DNA of 64,000 nt from Arenicola marina. Its lineage: Eukaryota > Annelida > Polychaeta > Arenicolidae. Below are positions 1 through 13,107 of this stretch, piece after piece. How positions within the stretch are numbered: the stretch's first letter is position 1; each line of letters begins with the position of its first letter. The stretch lies in assembly GCA_964019135.1 (NCBI GenBank), contig OZ025265.1, positions 22,233,143 to 22,297,142 of the forward strand, written 5' to 3'. The notes under the pieces were generated by a model. The model was not told where the DNA came from, made no database searches, and saw only the letters and a list, made by a program, of their open reading frames with translations. The translations under genes and the position numbers were made by a program.

Positions 1-1080
1 ATCCTCAGATCCAGATTTGACCCTTCAGATCCAGATTTGATCTCTCAGATCCAGATTTGATCCCTCAGATCCAGATTTGACCTCTCAGATCAAGATTTGA
101 CCTCTCAGATCCAGATTTGACCTCTCAGATCCAGATTGACCCCTCAGATCCAGATTTGACCCTTCAGATCCAGATTTGATCCCTCAGATCCAGATTTGAT
201 TCCTCAGATCCAGATTGACCCCTCAGATCGAGAGTTGACCCTCAGATCAAGATTTGACCCTTCAGATCCAGATTTGATCCCTCAGATCCAGATTTGATCC
301 CTCAGATCCAGATTGACCCCTCAGATCGAGAGTTGACCCTCAGATCAAGATTTGACCCTTCAGATCCAGATTTGATCCCTCAGATCCAGATTTGAACCTC
401 AGATCCAGATTTGATCCCTCAGATCCAGATTTGATCCTTCAGATCCAGATTGGACCTCTCAGACCCAGAATTGACCTCTCAGATCTAGATTTGACCTCTC
501 AGATCCTGATTGACCATTCAGATCCAGAGTGATCCTTCAGATCCAGATTTGACGTATCAGATCCAGACTTGACCTCTCAGATCCATATTGATTCCTCAGA
601 TCCAGATATCATTCACAGACGCCTATTTTGCCTCTCAGATCCATATTGACCTTTTCAGCTCCCCATTCGACCTGGACATCCACATTTGCCCTCTCAGATC
701 CCGAGTAGTCATCTGGCATCCCCACTAGACCCGTCAGACCCAGATTTAATCTGTCGGATCCAGATTGGACTCATATGATTTTTATTGACTCCCTCACAAC
801 CTGATGGAAGCCGCCAGATAGAGATTTGACAACTAGGATGCAGATTGACCCGTCGCATCCCTATTTGACCTTCAGATCCCGATTCGACCTTGGTGATCCT
901 GATTGAACATTGCTAATCCAGATTGAACCCAACGAAACCAGCTTTGACCCGTCGTATACCAATGTGTCCCACGGATCCCGTTTCGAACCGTCGACTTCGA
1001 CCCTGCACATCTCGATTTGTCCCACACAACCCTAATCGACCCATCAGATCCCTATTGGTCCCCCGAATCCTGATTAGCAT
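1..1080. repeat. 20-bp minisatellite decaying rightwards
   Basis: Units of about 20 bp around CTCAGATCCAGATTTGA(T/C)CC, near-perfect at 1-480, progressively diverged to about 1080. Runs off the left edge of the window. The gradient suggests the array edge is old and the centre is homogenised. Confidence 0.9.
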
Positions 1081-2149
1081 ACCTATACGAAGACCCTGCG
1101 GACCGCCACTTGCGAAGGACAACCCAAGGCATCATCGATACACGCCTGATCACTTCAGGGTGATTTTGTTTAGTCCTCTAATGAATGACCAGTGGCCACG
1201 GTGCTGTCATCCCAACACACCCCCTCCCCCCCCCCCCCAGGAAATCCGGAAAAAAAATTTGGGGAAAATTTCACAAAAATGTCATGCAGCGGCAATGTGA
1301 GAGACGACCTTGGGCAACAATACACACCATTTGGGCCACTAACTTTTTACTTTTTTTTTTTTTTTTTTTTTAAGTCCACACTAGGTCGGCACGAGCATTT
1401 GTAATACCATTCACTCAAGCCGCTGACCTAATTCCGAGGCCCCGTCTTGACCTCAAAACCACGCTATCATATTCAATGTAAAGTTCAAGCCAGGGGACCG
1501 AGCATATGTACTCAATGTACCGGAATCTAGAAATGGCCCTCATTCCCTTAATAATCATCGTGGAGGGTCGCGGTTTGGATCACCATGTTCAGAAAGACAC
1601 GTTCTGTGACCCAAAGTCGATTTTCGTCATCATCAGTGTCCCACTGAGTTCTTGTTTATTATTATCACTATTTTGCGACTTTTCCGCATGATACCGTTTA
1701 CGGCGTTTTCGCTCTTTGTTCATTATTAATCTATGTTAATCGTTTTTTTGTTTATAAACGATGCGTGTCAGCAAACCGACTTTTTGGGCCGCATCGGATG
1801 CCATTTTGGATTTTGACGATTGGGGTGCGGTCCGGATTTATTCCACCTCGAGGCCCCCCCCCCCTCCCCCCTCTCCCCTCTCCCCTCCTCTCCCTGCCCC
1901 GTCGCCACGCCGCGCAACCTTCATGTTAGCGAAAGGTGAAATTATTGTGTGTGGCGGACTTTGGTTTTCGGGGGTGGTGACGGGCACGGCGAGGGGGGGT
2001 GGGGGGGTATCACCTTCCCCAAACTGGACACTGACACTGTCCGTCGGCCGGGGGTAGCTTGCCAGGTATGGGAGCGCGACCCTCCTTCGGTAACCAACAA
2101 ACTACGTATGTATGCCGAGAGGGGTCGCAGACCTGCTGCACGACACCAA

Positions 2150-2600
2150 GGCCTGCCCAGACCAGCCAAGACCACGCCATAACATACCAGCCCATTCCAG
2201 ACCAGCCCAGACCACACAAGCCCAGACCAGACCAGACCAGACCAAACCAGCCCAGATCACACCAGCCCAGACAACACCAGTCCAGACCACACCAGTCCAG
2301 ACCAGACCAGACCACGCCAGTTCAGACCACACCAGACCATACCAGATCAAACCACACCAGTCCAGACCAAACCAGCCCCGACCACACCAACCCAGACCAG
2401 ACCACACCAGCCCAGACCAGACAACACCAGCCCAGACCACACCAGACCATACCAGATTAAACCTGACCACACCAGTCCAGACCACACCAGACCATACCAG
2501 ATTAAACCTGACCACACCAGTCCAGACCACACCAGACCATACCAGATTAAACCTGTCCACACCAGTCCAGACCACACCAGACCATACCAGATCAGACCAT
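2150..2600. repeat. CAGAC/CACAC pentamer array with 45-bp higher-order unit
   Basis: Five-base units of the type CCAGA, CCACA, CCAGT. At 2435-2595 they form three copies of a 45-bp higher-order unit with ACCATACCAGATTAAACCTG. Open frames here on both strands are repeat artefacts. Confidence 0.85.
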
Positions 2601-4498
2601 GGCATGGGCGTGGTCCTCCTCTGCTCCAGGGATCTCCTGTGTCTCCTCCCTTCCGTCCACCCCCCACCGCCCACCCTCACCCACCTGGTCACGTGTTCTT
2701 CCCTTCACGACGTACCCCCACCCTCCGCCCCATCCGCCCCCACCCCACAGTCCGTCCCCACCCCAAACCCCACACCCCACACCCCACACCCCAATCTCCC
2801 AACCGCATGACACCCGCACCCCATCGCCGAGACATTACCTTCATTTTTGCAGGTGCGGTGGCTATGCACAATACTGGCTTAGCGGAGGCACAGCAGCCAA
2901 TCTGAAACACCTCGGCACCGACCGCCGCCCCCCCACTCCCCAATCCCCTTCCGCACCCCTCCCCCACCTACTCCCCCACCTACTCCCCCTCCCCCTCCCC
3001 CTCCCCCTCCTCCTCCTCCACCCCTCCCGTTCCGCCACACTCTCGTGGCAACATCCCTCCTGTAGCGCCGCCACCGTGCACCCCCCCCCCCCCACCCGCC
3101 ACTGCGACCTTCGTGTGGAGAGGTGGGTAGGTGGGGGGGGGGGGGTCAGGCTGGTTTAGATCTGGTTTGGGGTGTTCGTTATGGGGCGAACCGCTGTCAA
3201 CTCCTCCCTCTCGGGAAAGTCGATGAGGGGCGGGGATCAAAGGGGTGGGGTGGAAGTGTGGGGGGGGGGGGGGGTGGTAGGCACAGGGCGTGGCAGGGTA
3301 CGGAGCTGGTTGGGAGGGGGGGCCGAGACTTGGCTACGAGAGCCGGGGGCCATCGGAGGAGAGGTACGGACAGCTGGCCGGACACATAAGCCGATTGTCC
3401 ACAAGAGCCAGGACTTTGTCATGCGAACGGAGTTCGTTGTCAGCAGCGAAAGTTTGAGGAGCCGGGGGGGGGGGGAGGGAGGGGAGCGGATGGTCGTCGG
3501 TGGGGGATGGGCGGGGCGGGCGGGGCGGGCGGGGAGGGGGGGGGAGGGTGGAGGGGGTGGCGGGCAGGGGAGGGTAGGAGTGCACACTTATCAATACCTG
3601 TACGTGTCATCACGCGCCAACCCCACAGACCGCTCCAAGACAGTTCCCAGGGGCCACCCACATGACCTGGTGCTTAGCACGACGTCTCGCACCAAACTGT
3701 GTCTAGAATCCATGTTCATGCGGGATAGAGCTGATCCCGTGTCTTCACAAAGACAGGGAAGGAAGTTACTCCAAAGGACAGGGAGCTACTCCAGGGAACA
3801 TGGTTTCGCTCTTACCCTTGATCGTTCCAACTGACCTATTGCGATGTAACCTTCATATCTGACTGTCTTTCTCAACTCATCTAAGCTTCCCTGGATCGAC
3901 ATGACATGTTAAATCAATGTAGTAAATATACCACGAGAGTAATATGTGAGCTATGCTAGACCAATGATTCGCGCTAACATGGAACAACAACTCCGTCTTG
4001 CTTACTTCATTCGTACATCCCTGTATTATCGCCACCCACTTCCCACGTGTTCTATCACAACCATCTCCTCTGTCTCTTCATCATCCACTTATCTTTTTCG
4101 CACTCACTTGACTGCGACTCATTGTGACACCCGGTCTGCGATAAACCAATATCATACTCTACCACTTTATACTTTCGAAAAGGTTGGGTTTGTCGCCTCT
4201 CATGCAGGGTGAGATTTGATAAGAAAATGCATTTGAAATTGATTCTCGTACGAGGGGTTATCTCGCCACAAATCTTCTATCCTATCCTTGCCAAAAGTCT
4301 CGGGCGGGATGTCGGAAACTTGTGCTGAGATAAACCCATCTCGCACTCGAAACCGATGCCATATGCCTATGCCTTCATCGTTTTCATCATCGCTTTCATC
4401 ATCGCTTTCATCATCTCTTCCCTGGCTTCAACTTCTTCTTCACTTTCTCCTCGGAGAGAGACGAACTCATGACTACGCTTAGCAGACCGTGTAACTGA

Positions 4499-4943
4499 GG
4501 TTTTGTCTAGGGGTGTGGCTGGTATAGCTATGGAGACGAGTGTAGCCGGGTTTTTTTTTCTGGGGGTGTGGCTGGTATAGCTATGGAGACGAGTGTAGCC
4601 GGGTTTTTTTTTCTGGGGGTGTGGCTGGTATAGCTATGGCGACGAACCCATGACAACACCCCACAGACAGTGTAACCGGGGTTTTGTCTAGGGGTGTGGC
4701 TGGTATAGCTATGGCGACGACCCCATGACAACACCCCACAGACAGTGTAACCGGGGTTTTGTCTAGGGGTGTGGCTGGTATAGCTATGGCGACGAACCCC
4801 TGATTACACCCCACAGACGGTGTAACCGGGGTTTTGACAATGGGGGTGTGGCTGGTATAGCTATGGCGACGAACCCCTGATTACACCCCACAGACGGTGT
4901 AATCGGGGTTTTGACAATGGGGGTGTGGCTGGGTATAGCTACG
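4499..4943. repeat. Minisatellite of about 75 bp
   Basis: Seven or so copies of GGGTGTGGCTGGTATAGCTA followed by TGGCGACGAACCCATGAC and CCCCACAGACAGTGTAACC. The first two copies are shortened to about 57 bp. Confidence 0.88.
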
Positions 4944-5796
4944 GAGAGAATCGTGGCATGAGCGTGGCTCTGGTAACAGGTACGACCGTCATCTCCTTGG
5001 TGACGGCGGTCGCTGCATCAGGCGGAGTAGGTCCACACGAGTGACGTCACCTGATTTCTTCGCGCTGAAATGATTTAAAGTATAATGGAAACTGGGGGTT
5101 TAGCCATTATTACTACGGTCATTACTGGATGAGGCGGGGGGGGGTAGGGGCGGGGTATGCGCGCGAGGCGTTGCCGATACGTCGCCATGGCAACGGTTGT
5201 CTATGGCGGCGTGCGGGTAATATAAGGGGCGCCATACCGGTGGAGGACATGAGGGGACCACGCCCTGCCGCGATCAATACCGGCACCTCCCCTGGCCCTC
5301 CCGTTACCATGGCAGAGAGTTACCTTCCAATGAGCCCCACCCCTGGGGTCGTATGACTGGCCGGCTGGTGGTGAGGGGGGGGGGGGGTGGAGGGAGGAAG
5401 GGAGGGAGGGCGGGGCTCGAGGGGAGACGGGGGAGATTGACGGAGGGGTCTTACCTTACCGGACTTTACAAGGTGGACAATCGAACCCCTCAGACAACGA
5501 GTCGGCGGTATGCGCCTCCGTGGATGTGATCTTTGGTTTCCTGGGGTGGGTTCCTGATATGTTTACCCGGGTAGGCCGCCGGGGTGAGGGGTTAGGGTGG
5601 GCGTTGGGTATTGAAAGATGCAGACGTTGGGTTTGGTTGTATGGGTGCGGCAGGACGAATTCTTACAATATACCCGTTTATTTATTAACGTAACTATTAT
5701 TATGGCTATATATGATTAATATAATATATGGTGAGTGGTTGGCATCCGTCCGTCTGCGAAAGAGACGATGGATTTGCAGCTTTTGTTTTGGTTTAA

Positions 5797-6033
5797 TTAG
5801 TAAGACTTGTTTTCGCCGCATTTGAGCTTATGACTGAATAAGCTTATCCGTGACCGACAGAGCTTACCGCAGTCGTCGCATCGATGACCTGTCGATAGGT
5901 CTTGCTTAGTACTCGCTGAATGCCTAGATTGGCGTTTCAAATCCAGTTTTCTCAAACCAGAGCCCGTCGTGTTGGGCCATTCCCTCACGCACGACACGTG
6001 ACCATTGCCTCGTTTCGCACGAGACGTACCCAT
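5797..6033 (-). mobile_element. Retroelement-derived C2H2-type zinc finger fragment
   Basis: A 78-codon minus-strand frame ends with CDDCGKLCRSRISLFSHKLKC. A C-x2-C ... SRI-x2-x-SH-x4-C finger of this form is common at the C-terminus of invertebrate LINE polyproteins. No RT domain is adjacent, so this is probably a 3' scrap of an old LINE copy. It could also be a small cellular zinc-finger exon. Confidence 0.4.
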
Positions 6034-6699
6034 CCCCTCTTTTGGGATGGTATATCCTAGACTGAGATTAGTACATATAAATATACCTCTATTAGATTTA
6101 TTTAGCTATAACGGGTATATTGCTGAAGACAAGCATGGCAGACAGGGATCGTAAAATCGTTCCTCGTTTGAAAAATCCAGAATCCAGTATTATGCAAAAA
6201 TAAAATGTAACATATATCGCTTCGTTACAATACTGCCCCCCCCCCTCCCCGTCCTCCCGTTCCTGGATATTTCGCACAATGATAGTAATAATAATAAGAA
6301 CTTGTTATAATAACTTTTGGTAATCAAAATGTTAACCACAAAGTCTTCCTATTAGTCATACCAGCATATCGTACGCGCAAACGACCAATGAAAAAATGCC
6401 ATTATTTTATCTGAAACGAGAAATATGTATCGTCCGGATGTATTCATAGTGTGAACAGGTATACGTGATCATCCATAACACTTATAAATAGGAGGAGGTT
6501 AGTTTACAAGTGCACAAAAGCGCCATAAACCAGTAAACCAATACCTTACGTCACCATCTCTTAGATAGTCCTACCATTATTAAAAGCCCCATGAGATACT
6601 GCTTGGCAGATCTAGAAAAAACTATTTCTCATGTATCAGGAATACGAGACACTAATTGAAAGAAAAACAGTTGTCACAATTTTATGCATTCTCGCTATG

Positions 6700-6797
6700 G
6701 GTCCCTTGTCCCACGGTGTGACGTTTTGTACTGGGTGGGAGCTTCAGGTCCCTTGTCCCACGGTGTGACGTTTTGTACTGGATGGGAGCTTCAGATG
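6700..6797. repeat. Tandem duplication, about 48 bp twice
   Basis: GTCCCTTGTCCCACGGTGTG ... TTTTGTACTGG(G/A)TGGGAGCTTCAG occurs twice in a row with one mismatch. Confidence 0.85.
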
Positions 6798-8159
6798 GTA
6801 CAAATAAGTCAAGAACTTGGGCCGGATGCAGAGTCTGCTTCCGCTTACCCATTGCCCGACATGGTTCCCAGGGTGCTAAATCTCGCGCGCCCCCTAGAGT
6901 AGTGATTTTTCTTTCGTGCAGTACATGACGTCATAGGATGAATATTAATGCGTTGTAGAATCATCAAACTATCGTGTTTACGGGTCTGTGGCGCATATTT
7001 AAAGTTGACCAGTAGTTGTTACGGACACCTTATACAAACAAGAAGTCCTGTTTTTTCTTACTATACTATATTTTTTTTCTTCGCATGGGATCTTTAAATA
7101 TAGTATCGTTATCAGTGTATCCCCTTTCGTACATTAATTGGGAAATATAGTAAATAATCATCTTCTTTCGGATCATTGTTTGGTTCTTGAGCGGATCTGT
7201 GCCTTCCAGTACCACCGTCTTTGTCTCAGCTTAACATGCCCTCCTTGTCATGTTGGCATTTTAACGTATATATATATATCTTTATTCGTGAAAACGGTTT
7301 ATAAATACAGAATTTTGTTAAAACAAGAATGCTTTCAGGCCTCCGGCCCGTATCACTTACTGTTGTAAACATGTTTCCATTTTAACGTCACATCCCCTAA
7401 TAGCTTAAATGACATCATGTCAACCATTGTTCGGTATAATGCAAGGTAAGTGGCATTATAATATTGGAAGTCTTATTTAAGATGTCAGTTTCAGATTTTT
7501 GACGCCATTGTTGTCCTCGAGCCAAGTCTCCATAAATAAGATACACGCAGATAAATACAAGCAAAGTAAAAACAGTGACTTCCACTTATCCCTGCTACAG
7601 AATGGTGCCTGATTTCACGTGGGAGATTGTTCCACCGGCAGACGGAAGTGGGGCAAAGCGATAACGTTATTTCTGGTTTAAATTGGTTGTTTAATGGGTC
7701 AGTGAATTTTTTTTTCTCCGAAAAACAAAAATATTATTTGCAATTTTGGTTTTAAATTGTTTTCAGTTGTGCGTTTATGGCTTTCCTAGGGATTTGTTAA
7801 TGGCGTCTTGTCATAAAAGCTACGGAGCAATAACATATAGATGCAATAAATGAACAATATAATATTTTTGCTGTACCATGTTATTTTCCTATGAGCCTTG
7901 GTTAACCGAATTAGTCGAGAAACATGTGTAATACAAGGGGGATTTCTGTGTGCCATGTATAACAAATAATAATAAAGTAGATGAATCGGATGGCTATGAG
8001 GGGAGGAGAAGGCCATCTTGCGGAAATGGTAATGCGTTTCTCACCTGTATCTGTGAATGAGCTTTACATGCGACAGACGAAGAAACTCTTCATGAAAAAT
8101 CATTCAAATGTCATGGAAAAGTCATGGAAAAGTCTTCGTGTGGAAACCCTGCAAGGGGC

Positions 8160-8355
8160 TGCACGAGTGGCCTCGTGGTTAGCGCTATCTTTTTTTGTCG
8201 ATTGGGCTCTGCCAGGCCAGCCATCGTGCCACAGTTCGCAACCCCCTCCCCTCTGTGATTATCACACGATGTTTGTGCAGCCAACCGAACAAAATACGGG
8301 GTCACTCCACGAGCACATGGCATCACCAGCTCTACCCTTGATTGATTGACTTGTC
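8160..8355 (+). mobile_element. tRNA-like SINE fragment
   Basis: GAGTGGCCTCGTGGTTAGCG looks like a tRNA A-box region, but no good B box follows. It lies directly 5' of another SINE copy. Weak evidence. Confidence 0.3.
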
Positions 8356-8360
8356 AATAA

Positions 8361-8586
8361 GTGCTCCGGCCACCTGACAGCCTAACGGCACGTGGATCGC
8401 TGGTTCGCGCCTGGCTGTGGCCATCTCTATGTCGTCGCAGGATAATTATCCCACGTCCTTCTTCGCAAAGAGCCAGGGGTTACGGTAACCGGGTTACCCC
8501 CGGGGACATGGCTCCGCTGTTCACGTCCTTCTCCCATGGACGCAATATGAGCATATTTGGTTAAAGCGTATTAAATCTACAACGAA
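8361..8586 (+). mobile_element. SINE family A copy (5'-truncated)
   Basis: Contains the family core: CACGTGGATCG, B-box GGTTCGCGCC, a GTGGCCAT...GTCGCAGGATAA block, TTCTTCGCAAAGAG, TTACCCCCGGGGACATGGCT and a GGTTAAAGCG end. The A-box head is missing and the copy is diverged. Confidence 0.75.
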
Positions 8587-8722
8587 CACACCCTTGTTTC
8601 AACTCGTTGACGCTATATGGCCCTGATTGGTTACAATGTCATTTTCAGACGAAATCAGAGCGGAATAGATAAGTATCTTACTGATGGTCCGATATTGGTC
8701 GCGTAATAATTATTCATACCGT

Positions 8723-8799
8723 GAAGTACTAATCAGATTAGTACTTCTCGTTTCCATGGTAACCGTGTGATTAGTAATCACACGGTCATCATGGAAACG
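8723..8799. repeat. Two adjacent palindromes
   Basis: First palindrome 8723-8747, arms GAAGTACTAATC and GATTAGTACTTC around one base. Second 8749-8799: outer arms CGTTTCCATG and CATGGAAACG enclose inner arms ACCGTGTGATTA and TAATCACACGGT around one base (8762-8786). Confidence 0.9.
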
Positions 8800-9642
8800 G
8801 ATAGTTACGAAGCCCATCCCCAGATTTGGGTTGATCAGTACATTCTGTAAATATGATTGGACAGGTCTAAAAGATGTTGAAGTTGAATATCATTTCCGCT
8901 TTAATGCGGGTCGTATAGTGATTTAAGAGGGAGAAATACAGTGATTTTAGAGAACGGTTTGATTTCTGTGCTAAATGCCTAATTTAGGTCGCGTGGCAGA
9001 ATTCATAATATAAGTGGTCTGGAAGGGGGGTCCCTGGAGTGTTTTGTGTCAATTTTTTGCATTTAAAGTGGATACTTCACTGTCGATTTGCCGAGCAAAT
9101 ATTGTAAAATTATGTGGGTGTCGAAGTTAGAACTTTTCGGTTTCAGAATTTGGATGCCAATATCCGTTGTCGATTTTTTTTAAAAGCCTCAATGTCGCCT
9201 GCGGTCATGTCCCCCTACCAGACCCCCACACAAAACCTCGTACAGTAATCGTGTACGGAGAAGCATAACGTTCAACTGTGATGCCGTTTTGTCCTTTCTC
9301 ATTCATCTCCCCATACAGAAACGATCTCACGACGTAGTACGCAAACATGTGTTCTACGTCAAGAAATTTCATGACGTAGTACACAAGACAGGAATTGTAC
9401 CCACATGAGATGCGCCATTTTGTGGCCATACAAGGGCTTCTTAGTTCAATTATTGCATACTATGAATTCACGAAATAAGCGTAAAAAGACATCATAATTC
9501 CACTGAAACGGCTTTCTGGTTATTTGTGGATGAAAAAAAACATACTGTTGTGGCATACATCGTTTTCTCTATGTGCGGAACTGTTGGCCGATAGCTACAA
9601 GTGAGGAATAAGTCTTTTCCCTACCTTACCGTATTGCCGGGG

Positions 9643-9860
9643 ATTGAGTGCTCTGGTCACCTGAGAGCCTAACGGCACGTGGGCCGGTGGTTCGAGCCCC
9701 GCTGTGGCCATGTCTGTGTGGTCGCAGAATAAAGATCCCATGTCGTTCTTCGTTAAGAGTAGGGGTTACCCCCGGGGACATGGCTCCACTCTACCTTCCT
9801 TCTCCCATTGACGCGTTATGACCAAAAGTGGTTAAAGCGTCCTGAATAACTAACCAACCA
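9643..9860 (+). mobile_element. SINE family A copy with 15-bp target-site duplication
   Basis: Starts inside the tRNA-like head (A box missing) and ends CCTGAATAACTAACCAACCA. ACCGTATTGCCGGGG flanks it on both sides (9628-9642 and 9861-9875), a perfect target-site duplication. This shows retrotransposition of a 5'-truncated copy. Confidence 0.92.
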
Positions 9861-10192
9861 ACCGTATTGCCGGGGGGAGGCGCGAGCAAATGTCAAAGGA
9901 GACAATTACTTCCATTCACACTTGTACGTATATCTGACAATAAAACACCACCGAGAGAACACAGCATGCCCGTATTCCGTATATATATATATATATATGC
10001 CTACTTACATAATACATAAATACTCACCGGCAGTCCGCGTACAAATAAATAGATTTGCACTTGACAACCATTGGGACTTAATGGTGGTGTGGGAGGTCTG
10101 CATGTACGACAAACGACGGTTGGCCAGCCCACGTGACCAATGAATAGCCGGCCACGACAGTGGCAGCTTCACCATTATTCCATGTTTTCACC

Positions 10193-10236
10193 TGGTTATT
10201 TTCATCGCGCTGCCCTCCCGGGCTATACAACGTTAT
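10193..10236 (+). repeat. Dispersed repeat, copy 1 (GGTTATTTTCATCGCGCTG)
   Basis: About 43 bp, GGTTATTTTCATCGCGCTGC ... CCGGGCTATACAACGTTA, matched by a second copy at 11004-11046. Probably the shared 3' end of a retroelement. Confidence 0.6.
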
Positions 10237-11003
10237 TAATACCACTCTTCTTGTAAATGAATGATTTAAAATGCACTTTCCTATTATGTTTTTGTGTTTA
10301 TTATTGCGTTTTACGTTTTATCACGACGGCGTTCATTGTGGTGGACCTGACCGCCGTAATGTACGATGGCCATTGTCCGTAACATTTCTATAATAATTTA
10401 TAACATATGTATTCATATTGGTATCATTTACCTCACACGTCAATCTATTTAAGAAGTTCCAGTTGTAAATACGTAATAAAATCCAGTAATCAATTCCTGA
10501 TACTGAAATGTTCATTGGAAAAGTTGAAAAGGTATCATCATTACAGTTTAATAGTTTATTATGTTACGTGACTTGGCTTGCCATTGAGACAAAAATCTTG
10601 AATAATTAAACTTTTATATGATAACGCTGGGATGAAATCTCGAGAAGGATTCTCAAGCTGAATAGGTTTAGCAGCGAAAGGCTAGCCCCAACGTTACCTG
10701 GGGTGACGTTGAACCAAATCATATGGATGAATGGTAGTTAATTTAGTGGTTTTGTCGACTTGTGTAATATGAACTTTATATGCGCTTCATTGTCGTCGCT
10801 TTGAATTAATCGATTAATTAATTAATTAATTGAGTTTTATGCATCAGTTAAAAACTAGTGCCTAGAGGGATATGTGATATTATACATTATACAAAGGTGG
10901 GTTGTCATGGCAGTCTGACATGCGAAAGCTTCTTCCGTCCTCCAGATTTTCTTTCATTTGTGGTTGGTTTTGTATGTATGTTTATATATGTTTATATATG
11001 TAT

Positions 11004-11046
11004 GGTTATTTCATCGCGCTGCGCTTCCGGGCTACACAACGTTAAA
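11004..11046 (+). repeat. Dispersed repeat, copy 2
   Basis: GGTTATTTCATCGCGCTGCG ... CCGGGCTACACAACGTTAA, a near match to 10193-10236 about 0.8 kb away in the same orientation. Confidence 0.6.
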
Positions 11047-11214
11047 ATAATAATGATTTATTCCAAGGAGGACTCTGCCTGCGCTTTCAAATCGACGGGG
11101 AAATAATTCGCGTTGCCGTCCGGTGGTTGATGCTGGAATCAGCTTGGCAAAGCCATTTATGGAATAGGGTTTTGGGCGCATGTTGGAAGGTCATCCAGGA
11201 TATTCTCCCACCCC

Positions 11215-11665
11215 CTCCCCCTTCCCTAAACCGTTATACATACAACAAACTACCCCCAATCCACCCTCCAAAACAAGCTCTTTAAGCACACCCCTATCAT
11301 ACCTGCATCAAACTACCCCCTGAAGCCATTAGACGCACCCCCTACCACACCTGCATCAAACTACCCCCCAAACCATTAGACGCACCCCCTACCACACCTG
11401 CATCAAACTACCTCCGAAACTATTAGACGCACCCCCTACCACACCTGCATCAAACTACCCCCCGAAACCCTCAGACGCACCCCCTACCATACCTGCATCA
11501 AACTACACCCGAAACTATTTGACGCACCCCCTACCATACCTGCACAAAACTACCCCCGAGGACTATTTGACGCACCCCCTACCACACCTGCATCAAATTA
11601 CCCCCCGAAACCATTAGACGCACCCCCTACCACACCTGCACCAAACTACCATCAGGCTTCGTAAC
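11215..11665. repeat. 48-bp minisatellite
   Basis: About eight units of GACGCACCCCCTACCACACC then TGCATCAAACTACCCCC and a GAAACCATTA spacer. Confidence 0.9.
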
Positions 11666-13107
11666 GCACATTGCCCCTCACTGCCCCCCCCCCCCCCCTC
11701 TTCCCCGGTCCATGCCAAGCGGTTCTGAACCCTCTACTTCTGACAACACTTTACATTCGCCCACCTCATCACCTCCCTAATGACCCCACCACAAGGGCGG
11801 TGTTCAATATTTTATTCCGCTGTCATCAACATCTCTACAGCCTGACTGATAACTCTATTAGAGGAGTCCTGTGGAATTGAGGACGTCGGGGGAACGAGGG
11901 AGCGAGAGAGAGAGGGTGGGGCTGGTGGGGGAGCCGGAGAGGAGAGAGTGGAGAGGCGGGATGAGTTGGAGAGGAGGGGTGTTGGGGCGGGGGGTGAAGG
12001 GGACGTAACAGTTGTACTGATGACGACAGGGTAGGTTAACTATACAGGTATGCATCATGTGAGGATGTTATTACGATGCCAGACGGTATAAAAGGGTTTA
12101 AGCTGCATAATAAGGTTGGTGGGTGTTGAGGGGTGTGGGGGTGAGGGACGATGGCGGGTGTAGGTAGGTAGGTAGGTAGGTAGATTCGCATCCAATTAAG
12201 ATAACTCTCCATTCGTCGCTCCATATTTTCGCCATACCTGTGCAATTAGTATTTTTTGCCCCAGACTTTCTGTCGCTGGGTGTTCGCTGTATGTCAACCC
12301 CACTGATCGCGTGTCACATGACATAGGAACCCACAGAGGGAGGGAGCTGTAGCCACGAGTTATGACGACCAAGGGGTACTTTACACAGATATATATGTCT
12401 CGGCCAGACCATTGGCGCCGCGAGAGTTGTCTCTGACAGATGACGGGCTTCTTGGGTATGCTGCCTTCGAAGATGACCTTGCCCTGACCTTCGTGCTTAT
12501 TCAAGCCCCATATTGTTACATGAAATGTCATACCCGTTCGCTCATGATGTAATGAAAAAAACAGATAAAAACATGTGGCGTTGAGAGAAGGCATAGATTT
12601 TTTAATTCCAATCTTTGGATACACGATTCATGAAAACATTCAATGGGAAAACATTGCGTGTTTGTTATATGAACCTCTCAAGAAAGTTCTGTCTCTGTCA
12701 AATTAGTAGCAATCTTTTTGAATGCTGTTTTTCAATCTAAATATATTATTTTATTTTTATTTTTATTAGTTTCTTGTTACGCATCATTCATCGTAAACAA
12801 TATGTACAAAACATACATTAGGTATAGCGTCATAAGCTAGTTGATCTAAATTGTAATATGTCTCATATATACTGTCGAACTTTGTCATTCTGTAGATTTA
12901 GATCTTAAATAAAGTTCTGATCTTAACAGTTTACTAAGAGAGGTCCATTGTGTTTTCATCTTCGTTCATATCTTTATATCTTAATTTTTTTATTCTAAAT
13001 ATATTGTGCATAACTGCAAACTGTGTTAATTTCTGCTTCAAATGTTAGGATCTGTGTTGATATGTAATAATCCACTCATTTTTATATAATAAAATCTTCA
13101 GGTTATT

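Larger units (their letters stand above)
1081..13107. other. Upstream region without recognised genes
   Basis: Outside the repeats listed I see no exon. 1200-1370, 1850-2060, 2600-3590 and 5350-5430 are C-, G- or T-homopolymer-rich. 5120-5330 is CpG-rich with a TATAAGG at about 5222 and might be a promoter. 12087-12094 is TATAAAAG without a following gene. The missing first hyccin exon may lie here, but I could not identify it. Confidence 0.5.

Noticed and set aside
2059-3834. Overlapping open frames in C- and G-rich sequence
   Set aside because: Pentamer repeats and homopolymer runs; composition alone explains them.
5129-5356. CpG-rich ATG frame as the missing first hyccin exon
   Set aside because: The encoded residues show nothing like the conserved N-terminal tryptophan helix and no suitable donor in phase 0 is apparent.
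12087-12094. TATAAAAG as a promoter
   Set aside because: No gene or plausible first exon follows on either strand within 1 kb.
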